Shown: positions 1 to 9,805, counted from the first letter of the stretch. The stretch: 37,051 nt of DNA from a bacterium (GCA_037128595.1 JBAXWB010000042.1:1-37051); one strand, 5' to 3'. Numbers and translations: made by a program. Notes: generated from the letters alone by a model not told the origin.

Positions 1-243
1 CAGGGCTGCGCCCCTTCTTTGGTGTTTTTGTTTTTGCTTTCATCCCACGGTTAGGGAAGCAAAAAAACGTAAACTTGTCCAGTACAAAGTCATCCCTCTG
101 CCGTTCAAGTGCTTATGAAGTCAAATTGATAGACCCTGGGATGATTAGTGGTTTAACTATGCTTGCGGAGGAGGTGATGTTCTGCTTTTATTATGGAGTC
201 AAATCGAAAAGTACAATATTCGCGGCAGGCAGGTTTTTCCGGT
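1..243. other. Leader region upstream of the pilM operon
   Basis: No complete gene is recognisable here. A very strong Shine-Dalgarno-like run (GGAGGAGG, 167-174) precedes an ATG at 177 that would open only a 38-codon frame ending at 293 and overlapping the start of pilM. The predicted peptide resembles nothing I know. It could be a leader peptide giving translational coupling, or chance. No convincing -35/-10 pair was found. Confidence 0.35.
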
Positions 244-1263
244 ATGAAAAAACTAACCGATATCACAACTGTTTTTCGGCGAAACTATTCTGACGTATTA
301 GGCCTCGACATCGGGACGTCTGGCACCAAGGCGGTGCGAGTAAAACTGATCCATGGGGTGCCCACCGTAACGGCGGTGGATATTCTTCCCGCGATTGACC
401 GACCTGAATCGGAGGAAGTGCCGATTGTGCCTTACCCTATTCCTAAATCCCTGAGAGCTCGCTATGTGGCCATGGCGGTTTCCACAGGGGGCGGAATTGT
501 TAAATTACTGACGTTTCCGGTACATTCGGGGAAGTCAAATAATGAACATGTTCTTGAGCTAATGGGACTGAGTGATGATGTGGGGTATCGACTGGGGTAC
601 GAAACCATTTTTGAAAATCGAAGTGAGGTACGGGCGTTGGCATCGGCACTTCCTGATACCGTTGCCCGCAGACTGTGTCAGTCATTCCCCATCGGAATCC
701 CTGCCCCGTGTTCACTCGAATTATCAGGATTAGCCAGTCTTACGGCGTTTAGTCGCGTGTGCGGCAAAGATAATGCAGAGGAGTGCAGTGTGCTGGTTGA
801 TTTCGGAGCGGAGGGGACCCTGGTTGCGTTTTTAAACAAGAACATACTGGTTCTTGTCCGCAAATTCGACTTTGGGGCTTGGCATATTTTAAAAAAGTTA
901 CAGAATAGTTTAGGGGTCGAGCAGGATGTGGCGATGGGGATATTGACGGATGGTTCCTTTGATGTGACCAAAGTGGTGCATCAGGCCATGGAGCCTTTTT
1001 TACAGCAATTGACCATTTCGTGGGATTTTGTTGAGCGTCGCGAGAATACCCATATTGGAAAATTGTATGTGTGTGGAGGCGGGGTGGGAATGCGCCTATG
1101 GTCGCAAGAGTTGGAGACCGCGACCGGCTTGGCTCCAGCCAAATGGGATCCATTTGAGGGTTTGGTGGTTCAGCCCGGAGCGATTCCTGACGGTTTCAAG
1201 GGCCAGGAGCCACGGTTTTCGGCCGCAGTGGGAGCGGCACTATCCATGATGAAGATCGGCTGA
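244..1263 (+). CDS. pilM: PilM-like type IV pilus/secretion platform ATPase-fold protein
   Basis: 339 residues with the actin/FtsA-like fold of PilM, the cytoplasmic protein that binds the N-terminus of PilN and anchors the pilus or type II secretion inner-membrane platform. Visible motifs are phosphate-1 (GLDIGTSGTKAV, about residue 20), phosphate-2 (LVDFGAEGTLVAF, about 180) and the adenosine motif (LYVCGGGVGM, about 275), with a C-terminal FSAAVGAAL block. I chose the ATG at 244 because GxDIG begins about 20 residues later, as in the family. An in-frame ATG at 193 would add 17 unconserved residues and has no well-placed ribosome binding site. It heads a co-directional operon; pilN follows after 3 bases. 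No pilB, pilT or pilC gene is in the window. Confidence 0.85.
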   Translation: MKKLTDITTVFRRNYSDVLGLDIGTSGTKAVRVKLIHGVPTVTAVDILPAIDRPESEEVPIVPYPIPKSLRARYVAMAVSTGGGIVKLLTFPVHSGKSNNEHVLELMGLSDDVGYRLGYETIFENRSEVRALASALPDTVARRLCQSFPIGIPAPCSLELSGLASLTAFSRVCGKDNAEECSVLVDFGAEGTLVAFLNKNILVLVRKFDFGAWHILKKLQNSLGVEQDVAMGILTDGSFDVTKVVHQAMEPFLQQLTISWDFVERRENTHIGKLYVCGGGVGMRLWSQELETATGLAPAKWDPFEGLVVQPGAIPDGFKGQEPRFSAAVGAALSMMKIG

Positions 1264-1266
1264 CCG

Positions 1267-1872
1267 ATGCATATTAATTTAATCTATAAAGACGAGCAGC
1301 GCAGTGCCAGTCCAGTCTCTTTTGGGCTCATGATGCGTGTTGCGATCGGTGCGGTTTTGTTCCTCGCTGTATTTGGGGTCGTGATGTTTACGGTTGGATA
1401 TAGCTCGATTAAGCATCAGGTAAATGCCCTCGACAATGAATGGAAATATGCGGATCCGAAGTATAAGGCGGCCATTCAAGTGCGAAAAGAACTCTCGGAG
1501 CGGGCCGATACGTTGAAGGCGCTGCAGGGGTGGCGTGAGGCCCGTATTGCCTGGGGCGGGCAGTTAGAATCCCTTGGGAGTATAGTCCCGGCGGTGATTC
1601 AGTTAACGGAGATTAGAATAACTCACGCAGTGTTGTTGGTATCCAACAATACCCCGACCCGTGTGTTTGAAGCCAAGTTTTCCGGCCGGGCGTCCGCCGA
1701 TCGATCGGAGGTCAATGTGGTCGAGTTCCTCAATGGATTCAAAGAGAAGCCATTCAATCAGTTTGTGGAGTCAGCGATCCTGCCTCCGGGCGCATTCCGA
1801 CAGGACCCTGTGATTAAAAGTGATCGGATTTTTGAAGTTGTTTGCAAATATTATCCAAGGCTGATCGAATGA
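1267..1872 (+). CDS. pilN: PilN-like inner-membrane platform protein
   Basis: 201 residues with a short cytoplasmic N-terminus (MHINLIYKDEQR), one membrane segment at about 20-44, then a periplasmic coiled-coil and alpha/beta domain. This is the PilN/GspL-C layout. The N-terminal INLIYK stretch matches the position of the INLLP motif by which PilN binds PilM. It follows pilM by 3 bases, and its TGA overlaps the pilO ATG (ATGA), so translation is probably coupled. The call relies on topology and gene order more than on sequence, since PilN diverges quickly. Confidence 0.75.
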   Translation: MHINLIYKDEQRSASPVSFGLMMRVAIGAVLFLAVFGVVMFTVGYSSIKHQVNALDNEWKYADPKYKAAIQVRKELSERADTLKALQGWREARIAWGGQLESLGSIVPAVIQLTEIRITHAVLLVSNNTPTRVFEAKFSGRASADRSEVNVVEFLNGFKEKPFNQFVESAILPPGAFRQDPVIKSDRIFEVVCKYYPRLIE

Positions 1873-2483
1873 AGCTTCCCCAGTCAAAAAAAGATCGCAT
1901 GGTGGTTTTCGTCCTGAGCGGCGTTGTGGCGATCGTTATTCTCTTTGGTGTCATTCAGTGGGGATTATTCCCTTTGCTGGACGCAAAGAGGGAGCTTGAA
2001 GTCAGGCTTGTTGAGTTACAGGATAAGCTGAAAAAAGCGAGGCGGGAACTCGATTATGCCCCTGGGATACAAAAGGATTATGATGACGTCACCGCGCAGG
2101 TTGAGAGGATAAAAAAAGAGAATATTTTCCGGCCGATTTTAGGTTCCTATCTGGTTGGGGTAAGCGAACAAATCGAGTCAGTCGCCCGTGCGACTGGGGT
2201 CCGGATTGAGTCGACCCGCGAAATTGGAGTGATCGATATTCCGCTAAAATCCAAGAATTCCCCTTTGAAATCCTTCAAATTATTTACGGTTCAGGTCAGC
2301 GCTTACGGCTCCTATCAGGCGATTACTCACTTCCTGTTGCAAATGGAGGCGCGTAACGCTTTTTTTGGCGTCACCGACATGACCATCGGGGGGCAATCAG
2401 ATAATCCAGAAGAGCAGCGACTGGTGGTTCAAGTGGAATGGCCTATCGAAAAAGCAACTCCTTCAGAAGGGGGGGGGAGATGA
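1869..2483 (+). CDS. pilO: PilO-like inner-membrane platform protein
   Basis: 204 residues: a charged cytoplasmic N-terminus, a membrane helix at about 12-35, a heptad-rich coiled coil at about 38-90 (KRELEVRLVELQDKLKKA), and a ferredoxin-like periplasmic domain at about 100-195. PilO heterodimerises with PilN in the periplasm and links the platform to PilP and the secretin. The ATG at 1869 overlaps the pilN stop as ATGA. The upstream in-frame start at 1842 would lie deep inside pilN and is less likely. The 3' end overlaps the next start in the same way. Confidence 0.75.
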   Translation: MKLPQSKKDRMVVFVLSGVVAIVILFGVIQWGLFPLLDAKRELEVRLVELQDKLKKARRELDYAPGIQKDYDDVTAQVERIKKENIFRPILGSYLVGVSEQIESVARATGVRIESTREIGVIDIPLKSKNSPLKSFKLFTVQVSAYGSYQAITHFLLQMEARNAFFGVTDMTIGGQSDNPEEQRLVVQVEWPIEKATPSEGGGR

Positions 2484-2980
2484 ACCGGCTTTCTTTCGTG
2501 GTCCTATGCGGGCTAATCATGGGATGGCTGTTACTGATCCCCCGGGGCGACGCGCAGGCCACGACGGCTGAGGAGGGGGCTGTGGCCGGGGGGGTGGCCT
2601 TGCCAGAAACGACCGGCGACTCACTTGACGGCGCGAAACCGCGAGATCCCTTTTGGCCTGTAGGATACGCGCCTAAGAAGGTTCAAAAAACCACAGGGAA
2701 GAACCCGGGAAAAACCTCACTGACGGAGCCGTCGGCGCCTGAATCGATGAGGGTTCCATTGTGGGAAGAGGCCAGGAAGAAGGTGGACATCCGGGGAATT
2801 AGTTTGGTCCATGATAAAGATTCCGGCGCTCCCAAGTTTTTGGCTCTTGTATCAGGGAGGGTGGTTGAGACGGGGAATGTGGTCTCAGTGAAGTATCTTG
2901 GACGGTTGTATCGCTGGCGCGTCGTTGGAATTAGCGAAGAGGGGGTCTCTTTTCAGAAATTGGACGTCAGAGGCGAGTGA
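2480..2980 (+). CDS. PilP-like periplasmic linker protein
   Basis: 166 residues with a signal peptide (about 1-26), a low-complexity linker, an RDPFWPVGY motif near residue 55, and a small beta domain at the C-terminus (about 105-166; VDIRGISLV...FLALVSGRVVETGNVV...YRWRVVGISEEGVSF). The short beta sandwich after a DPF motif fits PilP/GspC proteins, which connect the PilN/PilO dimer to the secretin. The start overlaps the pilO stop (ATGA), with a purine-rich GGGGGGGAG just upstream. Divergence from proteobacterial PilP is large, so the name rests mainly on gene order and topology. Confidence 0.6.
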   Translation: MNRLSFVVLCGLIMGWLLLIPRGDAQATTAEEGAVAGGVALPETTGDSLDGAKPRDPFWPVGYAPKKVQKTTGKNPGKTSLTEPSAPESMRVPLWEEARKKVDIRGISLVHDKDSGAPKFLALVSGRVVETGNVVSVKYLGRLYRWRVVGISEEGVSFQKLDVRGE

Positions 2981-3016
2981 TCAAGAAGGTGGATAGGCTG
3001 TTAGATTTAAATGGAG

Positions 3017-3036
3017 GGCGCTGCTCCGTCAGCGCC
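3017..3036 (+). repeat. Short hairpin with conserved loop (copy 1)
   Basis: A perfect 7-bp stem (GGCGCTG/CAGCGCC) closes the six-base loop CTCCGT and is preceded by TGGAG. It lies in the 87-bp gap between the PilP-like gene and the lipoprotein gene. A second copy at 36880-36899 keeps the TGGAG flank and loop but has a different, still paired stem. Confidence 0.6.
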
Positions 3037-3067
3037 GGTGTGAGTGGTCATGCAAAAGGAGTGAAGT

Positions 3068-3718
3068 ATGCAAAAAATCAAATATTGGCTTAGTGCCGTG
3101 ATGGTTGCCTTATTAGCGCTCGTGATCCCGATGGGCTGTGATGATGGCGGAAGCGGGGATAATGGCGAGCTGGACGCTTACTTTGCGAGTCACCCGTATG
3201 TGTCCGCTCCCCGGGATGGAGGCCCGGTCGTTGTAACGTTGACTCCGTCCTCGGCGACCCTGAGCACAGTGGGGGAGAAGGCCTCCTTCAGCATGAGCGG
3301 TGGGACCGCGCCTTATTCCTGGGATGTGTCCGATTCCTCCAAGGGGGCGATATCTGCCAGTGGCGGCCAGGGGGTTTATACGGTTACCGCTGTGGGAAAA
3401 AATGACATCATTGCCTACGACCGCAATGGCAATGCGGCCATCGCCAAGATTTCGGGATCAGGCGATTCAGCCGTTTCGCCCTTGACCGCCAGTGCATCGC
3501 CAAGCACCCTGCTTCAATACGAAAATCAAGCGGTATTGACCGTTTCCGGAGGGGTGGCTCCGTACAAGTGGTTTGTGGTTGATCTTAGTAAGGGGGCGCT
3601 GATCAATGGTTCTACAGGGAGTTCAGTCCTCTATCAGCGTGCTGACCCGGGGGATAGCGGAGTAACCGTTACCGACAGTGCGGGGACCGCCTTTAGTTTG
3701 GTAATCAAGCAGCCCTAA
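3068..3718 (+). CDS. Predicted lipoprotein with two Ig-like domains
   Basis: 216 residues. The N-terminus is a lipoprotein-type signal: charged MQKIKYW, a hydrophobic stretch, then IPMGC, with the cysteine at about residue 24 as the likely lipidation site, followed by a Gly/Asp-rich linker. Two similar beta-rich modules follow (about 58-125 and 137-214), each with an Ala-Pro-Tyr motif (GGTAPYSWDVSDSSKGAIS and GGVAPYKWFVVDLSKGALI), typical of bacterial Ig-like repeats. A good ribosome binding site (AAAGGAG) lies 7 bases before the ATG. Position inside the pilus/secretin operon suggests an accessory envelope component, but the function is unknown. Confidence 0.7.
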   Translation: MQKIKYWLSAVMVALLALVIPMGCDDGGSGDNGELDAYFASHPYVSAPRDGGPVVVTLTPSSATLSTVGEKASFSMSGGTAPYSWDVSDSSKGAISASGGQGVYTVTAVGKNDIIAYDRNGNAAIAKISGSGDSAVSPLTASASPSTLLQYENQAVLTVSGGVAPYKWFVVDLSKGALINGSTGSSVLYQRADPGDSGVTVTDSAGTAFSLVIKQP

Positions 3719-3768
3719 ATGCTCCCGTTGTTTGGACGGCAGGCGGTGATGGCCTGAAGGAGGAAATC

Positions 3769-6700
3769 ATGTGCGATAATACCAATATGGGACATTACAG
3801 GCTGCGGAAGTGGCTAGCCTTCGGGCTGGTCCTGTTGATGTGGCTGGCATGGGTCGGCTCCACCTTCGCCCAAGGCATTTCCGGGACCATTAATAATGTC
3901 TCAACATGGAAAAATCTGGCGCCTCCTTTCGGCTTGGGGCCGCCGCCCGGGGATGGCTCTGGTTCGGGACAGATCGCGATTAGCGTTATGTCTGCAGACG
4001 CCACCGTGGCGAGCTTGATTATCACGAACGGGGTGTTGCCGCTTGGGGGTCTGTACGCTTACAGCTTTCCAGGTCCCTTTCCTCCGGATGTGGCTTATAC
4101 CGTCGTGGCCTGGGTTGATGGTGACTCCAACGGGGTATATGACTTCGGGGAACCTAAAGGGGTGGCGAGTGTGACCTTTTTGTTGGGCGCTTCAGTGGTT
4201 GGCAAGCGGGTGAACATTACGGATGACTTTGATAAGGATGGCCTCCCTGACTGGTGGGAGACCCACTGGTTTTATAATGAAGTTGATCCGCTCGCCTTCA
4301 CAGGGGCGAATGATCCGGATGGGGATGGCCTTTCAAACCTGGAAGAGTATCAACTCTCTGTGACGGGGACGAATGGCGTTTTCCCGCTCGCCCTGCTGAG
4401 TCCCGCCAACTGGGATTCGGATGGGGACAAGATGGATGATGGCTGGGAATGCCGCTATTTCGATCCGATCTTACTGACCGGCATGAATGCCACGGTGTCT
4501 AACGCTCCTTCAAGTGATTTTGACGGGGATGGTTTGTCGGATTGGCAGGAGTATTGTGGGGTGGATGGCTATCCGAGAATGGTGTTTGATCAGTTCGTCG
4601 ACTCGATTAAACGAGGAAAGATGAATCCGCAGGCCCTCGTATCGGATGATCTTAATCCCATCGATGTTGATACTGATTTCGATATGTTGCTCGATAGTTT
4701 TGAAGCGGCCTGGTATGACCCGGCCAACAGGATCGATCCCCGTGCCGGGACGCTGGCGGCGGTGCCTGCGTTAGGCGTGGCCATTGACACAACTATTGCG
4801 CAGGAAGATTCCGATCGGGATGGTCTCAGTAATTTCCGGGAACAGTGTTTATTGGCGGCCCTCCATCAATCATCCACAAACGGGTGGCTGTGGAATTGGA
4901 GCGGGCGAGTCCCCTTTGCCTTTCACCCTTATACCTTCCAAGGGAAAACGTATCGGCTTTGCACCATGGTGACATGCGGCGGACAGGCTTTAAATTTGGG
5001 GCTGGCCATGAATCTGACCATTCCCGATTCCATCAATCGAGCCTCATTGAGAGCTCATGAATGGACCGATCCCACGGAGGGAACTGGGTATGCATATACC
5101 GATGAGGTCTTGCCCCCGGGGCACGATACCGATAACGACGGGCTTCCTGATGGCTGGGAGGTCCAGTTTGGTCTTGATCCTCGCAATGACGGGTTTGATG
5201 GCTCTTGGACTGATGGCCCCTTTGGTGATCCTGACAATGATGGTTTGATGAATATTGATGAATTTTTCGGGCAGGATGGCAACCGCTCCGCTTCCTTCCC
5301 TTACATCAATGGGACCGGAGATGAAACCAATCCGAACTTGTATCATTGGCGCGTGGATAGCACCTATCAGTGGCGATGGATCAATACCAACGTAACCGCA
5401 ACCACGGCCTCTTCGGAACGGGAAATCGGCGACCCGCGGAACGGGACGGGGATCAGCCGCCGGGAGACCCTTGGAAGCGCATGGCCTTCGACTAACGTGC
5501 TGGCCAGTTCTGATGTGGATATCGGTTACGATTCCGATGATGACGGGATTCCTGATGCGATTGAGGTCAGCCCAACCAATTCCGTTTTGCCGTCGAGTCC
5601 GGTGGATTCCTGCGATCCGTTTATTCCGAGATCCGCTTTAATCATAAGTCAAAACGGGATTGCCATCCCTGATCCGGAACCTGAAACTTCAGCCATTTCC
5701 GCAGGCTGGCGGCCGGACTTACAACGACGTGATTGGACGTTGGAGTGTCAGGTGAAATTGCTGGCGACCAATCTGACGGGGAACCTGTTTAACTTCCAGA
5801 CGGGAAGAGGGACAAAATTGTGTACCGTCTATCGACTTTCCCTGTCTAATAACGCTCCGGTTCTCGTATCGGATAATTCCTCATATAATCCAGTGATGGT
5901 TTCCGCCAATCCATTACCCACCAATCGGTGGGTTCATTTGGCAGCGGTGTGGGATCATCAGAATAATAATTTAGGCCTGTACGTTGACGGGGTGTTGTCA
6001 ATGTCGCCCTTGCAGCTGACTGAATCCTTCTCTGTTTATATGCAGTCCGCGTCCAACCGGTTGACGTTGGCGGAATCACCCAATGGGTCGTTCGTCAATA
6101 AGTTGCTTCTTGATGAGGTGAGGATCTGGGGACTGGCCCGAACATCTGCGCAGATCGCTGAATATGCGCACAAACTGGTTCCGCCCGTGAATGGCGACGA
6201 TGTGTGGATCCATCAAACGGACTCCGACACCATTCTTGTGAACGGGGGCGGTATTTTTGAGCGCGAACCGGGGGTTCCTCTGACTAACGTGTATACGAGA
6301 ACTGGCAGTTATTGGCTCGATAACGGTGACGGACAATACGATGCCACCAGGGATGTCCTTCTCGTGAATGGCTCGAATGTGTTTTCAGGGATGAGTGGCG
6401 CCAAGGTGGATCAGGTCTACTGGAATGACAAAGACCATAGCGGCGATTTCACGCGGAATAGTTTGCTGGCTTACTACCGGTTTGATGATGGCGGGAGTTC
6501 GGCTGAGGATTTTGCCCGGCACGCAAAGAGTGGGTTGTTACGTGCTACGACCGAGGATTACCGTTTCGGCGATAGAGGGTATGCATTACCTACAAATTCA
6601 TTTTTGTTTGTGACCAATGATCCTGCAATAGTCTATGGGGTGGACAAACGCGGGGCCGATGATTCTGATTCCGATGGCCTGCCGGATGCCTGGGAACTGA

Positions 6701-9700
6701 TACATGGGCTGGATCCTTGGGATGATGGCACCCGGGGCGAATCTTCCCCTGGGGCGAAGGATGGCATAAATGGAGCCAAGGGGGATCCTGATAAGGATGG
6801 TTTGGTTAATATTTATGAATTCTGGGCCGGCACTAATCCCCGATTTGCTGATTCTGACGCGGACGGTGTACTGGATAGCCAGGAAGATCGGGATGGCGAT
6901 GGGGTCGTTAATATCATCGAACAACTGCAGGGGAGTCGGCCGGATATTGTGGATACCGATGATGACGGCTTTGCTGATAATGAAGAGCAGAGTGCAGGAA
7001 CCAGTCCCATCAATGCGGTGGATCCTGCCACGAATTCACTGGCCGTGGTGTTTGCCGGGAGTAGCGGGGATTATTTGGAGATTCCCGTAAACATCAACCA
7101 GCGGATGCCGGAGTGGACCCTCGAGGCATGGGTCATGCCTTCCAATGTCACCGATGGAGCCGGGATCATTGTGCGTCGTGTTGTGGAAAACCTCGCGGGT
7201 GGAACCCAGGCGGTTAACTATGTGATGGGCCTTGAGCCCAATGGGACGGGCGGGCTCAGGATGTATGCCGGCTATATCTGGCCGGATGGCCGGCAGTATC
7301 TTGTCCGGGCAGGAACGGTGGCGCCAACGGTCTGGACTCATCTGGCCGCCAGTTACAACCGGTCGGGTGCGGCGCTGACGCTCTACACCAATGGCTTTGT
7401 GGCAGCCAGTACGAACACGTTTTACGATGGTCCCCCTATCAGTGGGCGGGGCGGGGAAACGTTCGTCAGGATCGGGGAGGACTTCGGGGGCGCCATTGAC
7501 GAAGTCAGGCTCTGGAATAAGGTCAGGACAGGAGCCCAAATTCAAGCCAATACCAATCGTGTAATCTCGGCTTTGGATACGAACGGGTTGGTTGATTATT
7601 TCCGGTTTGATGACGGTCAGGCAAACACCAACCTGTTCCCGCTGAGCGAATTCAACCAGCCTGCCGGCTTTCAGGATTTCACCTACGAGAGCGACTGGAA
7701 TGCACAATGGCGGCATGCGGCTGTCAAACACGGCAATGTGCTTACCCGTCTGGGGGCCATCATTTCGCCGCCTTCCCTCCGGGTGATGCTGCAGCCGGAT
7801 GAGGCAATCGGGGGCGGGGCTCAATGGTCTTTGGATGGCGGCACCTGGCAGAATAGCGGGGTCAGTTTGCAGGGACTTGAGGCCGGGCCGCATACGGTGA
7901 TGTTCAAGGAGGTGCCGGGGTGGACCACGCCGAACTCCCTGTCGCTCATTCTGACCAATGGCCGGGCGATCACGACCAATGGGCTCTATATTCAAAAATC
8001 AGCCCTTAAAATCTCTTTCAATAATGTGCCGATACCGCCTCTGGCGGCCTGGCGAGTCAACGACGGAGATTGGATGACTAATAACATGGTCATGTCCAAC
8101 CTGGATGCCGGAGTTGTTAATGTTTCCTATCGTCCTGTTCCTGGATATGTTGAGCCGCCGTTGGTGCCGCCAATAATTTTGAATCCGGGAGAGACTCGTA
8201 CCTATGTGACCGCTTACACCCTCATGACCGCCAGTATTTCTGCGATCATTACGCCCGCTGCGGCAACACTGGCAGGAGCCCGATGGCAGGTGGATGGGGG
8301 CACCGGGCAGGTAAGTGGTGCGGTGGTGGGCGGGTTGCCGATGGGGACTCATACGATTCAGTTCCTGCCTCTATCTCGCTGGATTACACCCTCCAACATT
8401 ACGGTCACTCCTACCAATCAGGCACTGATGGTGGTTACGGGGCTCTATTCACAGGTAGCGGGTTTGGCTGTGGATTTGTTGCCAGCCGAAGCGGTTGCCA
8501 CGGGAGCGCAATGGCGTGTCTCCGGCGGGGACTGGACGAATAGTGGCACATTGATTCCCTTGCCATTAGGCACTTATACCGTCGAATTCAAGCCGGTGAA
8601 TGGGGGGTGGTTGGCTCCAGGAAGCCAGACCGCGATAGTGACAGATCAGCATGTGACTGAACTGCTCGGCACTTACTACCGGGCGGATGTTTTTGGAGGT
8701 ACAGTCACAACAAATGCCGGTGATTTCTACCTGCCCCATGGATTGGATTCCGATCTCCTGCATCGCCTCTTTGTATCGGATACCTATAATGACCGCATTC
8801 AAATGTATGATGCGCTGAGCCAGCAGTGGACGGTTTGGGGCAAGTTTGGAACGGCCTTGGGGCAATTCAAAAAACCAAATGGTTTGGCGGTTGATAGACT
8901 TGGAAATCTCTTTGTGGCAGATCAAAGTAATCATCGTATTCAAAAACGTGTTGCCACGAACGGACAATGGGTTGCTATTGGGTCCAATACGCTTGTGTCG
9001 GGCTCTGCACTGGGGCAGTTTAACGGACCTGCTGATGTCGCTGTAGATTCCGCATTTACCCTCTATGTTGCCGATACGTGGAATCATCGTGTGCAAAAAA
9101 TGACCACTTCAGGAGTATGGTCGGTGTTCGTCACAAACGGGCCAACAGACGGAAAAGTTCAATATCCTCAGGGATTGCATATAGATAGCGCAGATAATCT
9201 TTATGTTTCTGATGATGGAACGCAGACAAACGGGCTGAACCGGATTCAGAAATTCGCAAAAACGGGGCTATATCTTGGGCTGCTAGGTGGGCGGGATGCC
9301 AGCCAGGGAGGTTTGCAGGATCCTGGCGGCATGACGATAGGGAATGGCAACTTGTATGTGGCGAATAATTATGACAGCCGTGTCGCCTTTTCGGACATGA
9401 CCTCAATGACTTGGACGAGTCTAGTGGGGAGTAATGTGCTTAGTCATCCGGGAGACGTTGAGTGGGATTCGCGGGGTTATCTTTACATTGCGGACACTTC
9501 CCACAATCGCATCCTGATGGTGCAGGTGGATCCGGCGGCCGCGACCAACGGGCTCACGCAACTAACGGCCATGACGTCATCGGGTACCAATACGAGTTTC
9601 ACCCTGACCTGGTTCGCCCGGTTGAATTGGAATTATGCGGTGCAATACGCCGGCACGCTGTCGTCCAGTACGGTCTGGGCGAATCTGCCGGGCTATTCCG

Positions 9701-9789
9701 CCGTCATGGGCTTGGATATGATCACGAATTGCACTGACACCACGGTGCTGGGTGTTACAAACCGGTTTTACCGCATAATTGCGTATTAA
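3769..9789 (+). CDS. Giant secreted modular protein (Ca-binding, LamG, PEGA-like, NHL)
   Basis: 2006 residues with a signal peptide (about 1-35, ending STFAQ). Modules in order: a beta domain (about 36-145); thrombospondin type 3-like Ca-binding repeats such as DFDKDGLPDWWE (about 150-360, 450-510, 580-600); a LamG/concanavalin-like jelly roll (about 650-790, ending DEVRIW); a second Ca-binding cluster (about 960-1080); a second LamG (about 1100-1250, DEVRLW); three or four PEGA-like modules (AxWxxxGG, about 1335-1640); an NHL beta-propeller (about 1645-1920, repeats like LFVADQSNHRIQK); and a C-terminal beta domain ending RFYRIIAY. AGGAGG precedes the ATG by 6 bases. No enzyme motif, sortase signal or PEP-CTERM is visible. 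Its place between platform genes and the secretin suggests a large surface adhesin, or a substrate or component of that machine; this is inference. Confidence 0.85.
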   Translation: MCDNTNMGHYRLRKWLAFGLVLLMWLAWVGSTFAQGISGTINNVSTWKNLAPPFGLGPPPGDGSGSGQIAISVMSADATVASLIITNGVLPLGGLYAYSFPGPFPPDVAYTVVAWVDGDSNGVYDFGEPKGVASVTFLLGASVVGKRVNITDDFDKDGLPDWWETHWFYNEVDPLAFTGANDPDGDGLSNLEEYQLSVTGTNGVFPLALLSPANWDSDGDKMDDGWECRYFDPILLTGMNATVSNAPSSDFDGDGLSDWQEYCGVDGYPRMVFDQFVDSIKRGKMNPQALVSDDLNPIDVDTDFDMLLDSFEAAWYDPANRIDPRAGTLAAVPALGVAIDTTIAQEDSDRDGLSNFREQCLLAALHQSSTNGWLWNWSGRVPFAFHPYTFQGKTYRLCTMVTCGGQALNLGLAMNLTIPDSINRASLRAHEWTDPTEGTGYAYTDEVLPPGHDTDNDGLPDGWEVQFGLDPRNDGFDGSWTDGPFGDPDNDGLMNIDEFFGQDGNRSASFPYINGTGDETNPNLYHWRVDSTYQWRWINTNVTATTASSEREIGDPRNGTGISRRETLGSAWPSTNVLASSDVDIGYDSDDDGIPDAIEVSPTNSVLPSSPVDSCDPFIPRSALIISQNGIAIPDPEPETSAISAGWRPDLQRRDWTLECQVKLLATNLTGNLFNFQTGRGTKLCTVYRLSLSNNAPVLVSDNSSYNPVMVSANPLPTNRWVHLAAVWDHQNNNLGLYVDGVLSMSPLQLTESFSVYMQSASNRLTLAESPNGSFVNKLLLDEVRIWGLARTSAQIAEYAHKLVPPVNGDDVWIHQTDSDTILVNGGGIFEREPGVPLTNVYTRTGSYWLDNGDGQYDATRDVLLVNGSNVFSGMSGAKVDQVYWNDKDHSGDFTRNSLLAYYRFDDGGSSAEDFARHAKSGLLRATTEDYRFGDRGYALPTNSFLFVTNDPAIVYGVDKRGADDSDSDGLPDAWELIHGLDPWDDGTRGESSPGAKDGINGAKGDPDKDGLVNIYEFWAGTNPRFADSDADGVLDSQEDRDGDGVVNIIEQLQGSRPDIVDTDDDGFADNEEQSAGTSPINAVDPATNSLAVVFAGSSGDYLEIPVNINQRMPEWTLEAWVMPSNVTDGAGIIVRRVVENLAGGTQAVNYVMGLEPNGTGGLRMYAGYIWPDGRQYLVRAGTVAPTVWTHLAASYNRSGAALTLYTNGFVAASTNTFYDGPPISGRGGETFVRIGEDFGGAIDEVRLWNKVRTGAQIQANTNRVISALDTNGLVDYFRFDDGQANTNLFPLSEFNQPAGFQDFTYESDWNAQWRHAAVKHGNVLTRLGAIISPPSLRVMLQPDEAIGGGAQWSLDGGTWQNSGVSLQGLEAGPHTVMFKEVPGWTTPNSLSLILTNGRAITTNGLYIQKSALKISFNNVPIPPLAAWRVNDGDWMTNNMVMSNLDAGVVNVSYRPVPGYVEPPLVPPIILNPGETRTYVTAYTLMTASISAIITPAAATLAGARWQVDGGTGQVSGAVVGGLPMGTHTIQFLPLSRWITPSNITVTPTNQALMVVTGLYSQVAGLAVDLLPAEAVATGAQWRVSGGDWTNSGTLIPLPLGTYTVEFKPVNGGWLAPGSQTAIVTDQHVTELLGTYYRADVFGGTVTTNAGDFYLPHGLDSDLLHRLFVSDTYNDRIQMYDALSQQWTVWGKFGTALGQFKKPNGLAVDRLGNLFVADQSNHRIQKRVATNGQWVAIGSNTLVSGSALGQFNGPADVAVDSAFTLYVADTWNHRVQKMTTSGVWSVFVTNGPTDGKVQYPQGLHIDSADNLYVSDDGTQTNGLNRIQKFAKTGLYLGLLGGRDASQGGLQDPGGMTIGNGNLYVANNYDSRVAFSDMTSMTWTSLVGSNVLSHPGDVEWDSRGYLYIADTSHNRILMVQVDPAAATNGLTQLTAMTSSGTNTSFTLTWFARLNWNYAVQYAGTLSSSTVWANLPGYSAVMGLDMITNCTDTTVLGVTNRFYRIIAY

Positions 9790-9805
9790 GAGGAAAGGCT
9801 GAACT

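Noticed and set aside
7036-7995. 319-codon minus-strand open frame inside the giant secreted protein gene
   Set aside because: It has no recognisable domain or ribosome binding site and lies wholly opposite LamG and PEGA-like modules with clear protein-level conservation.
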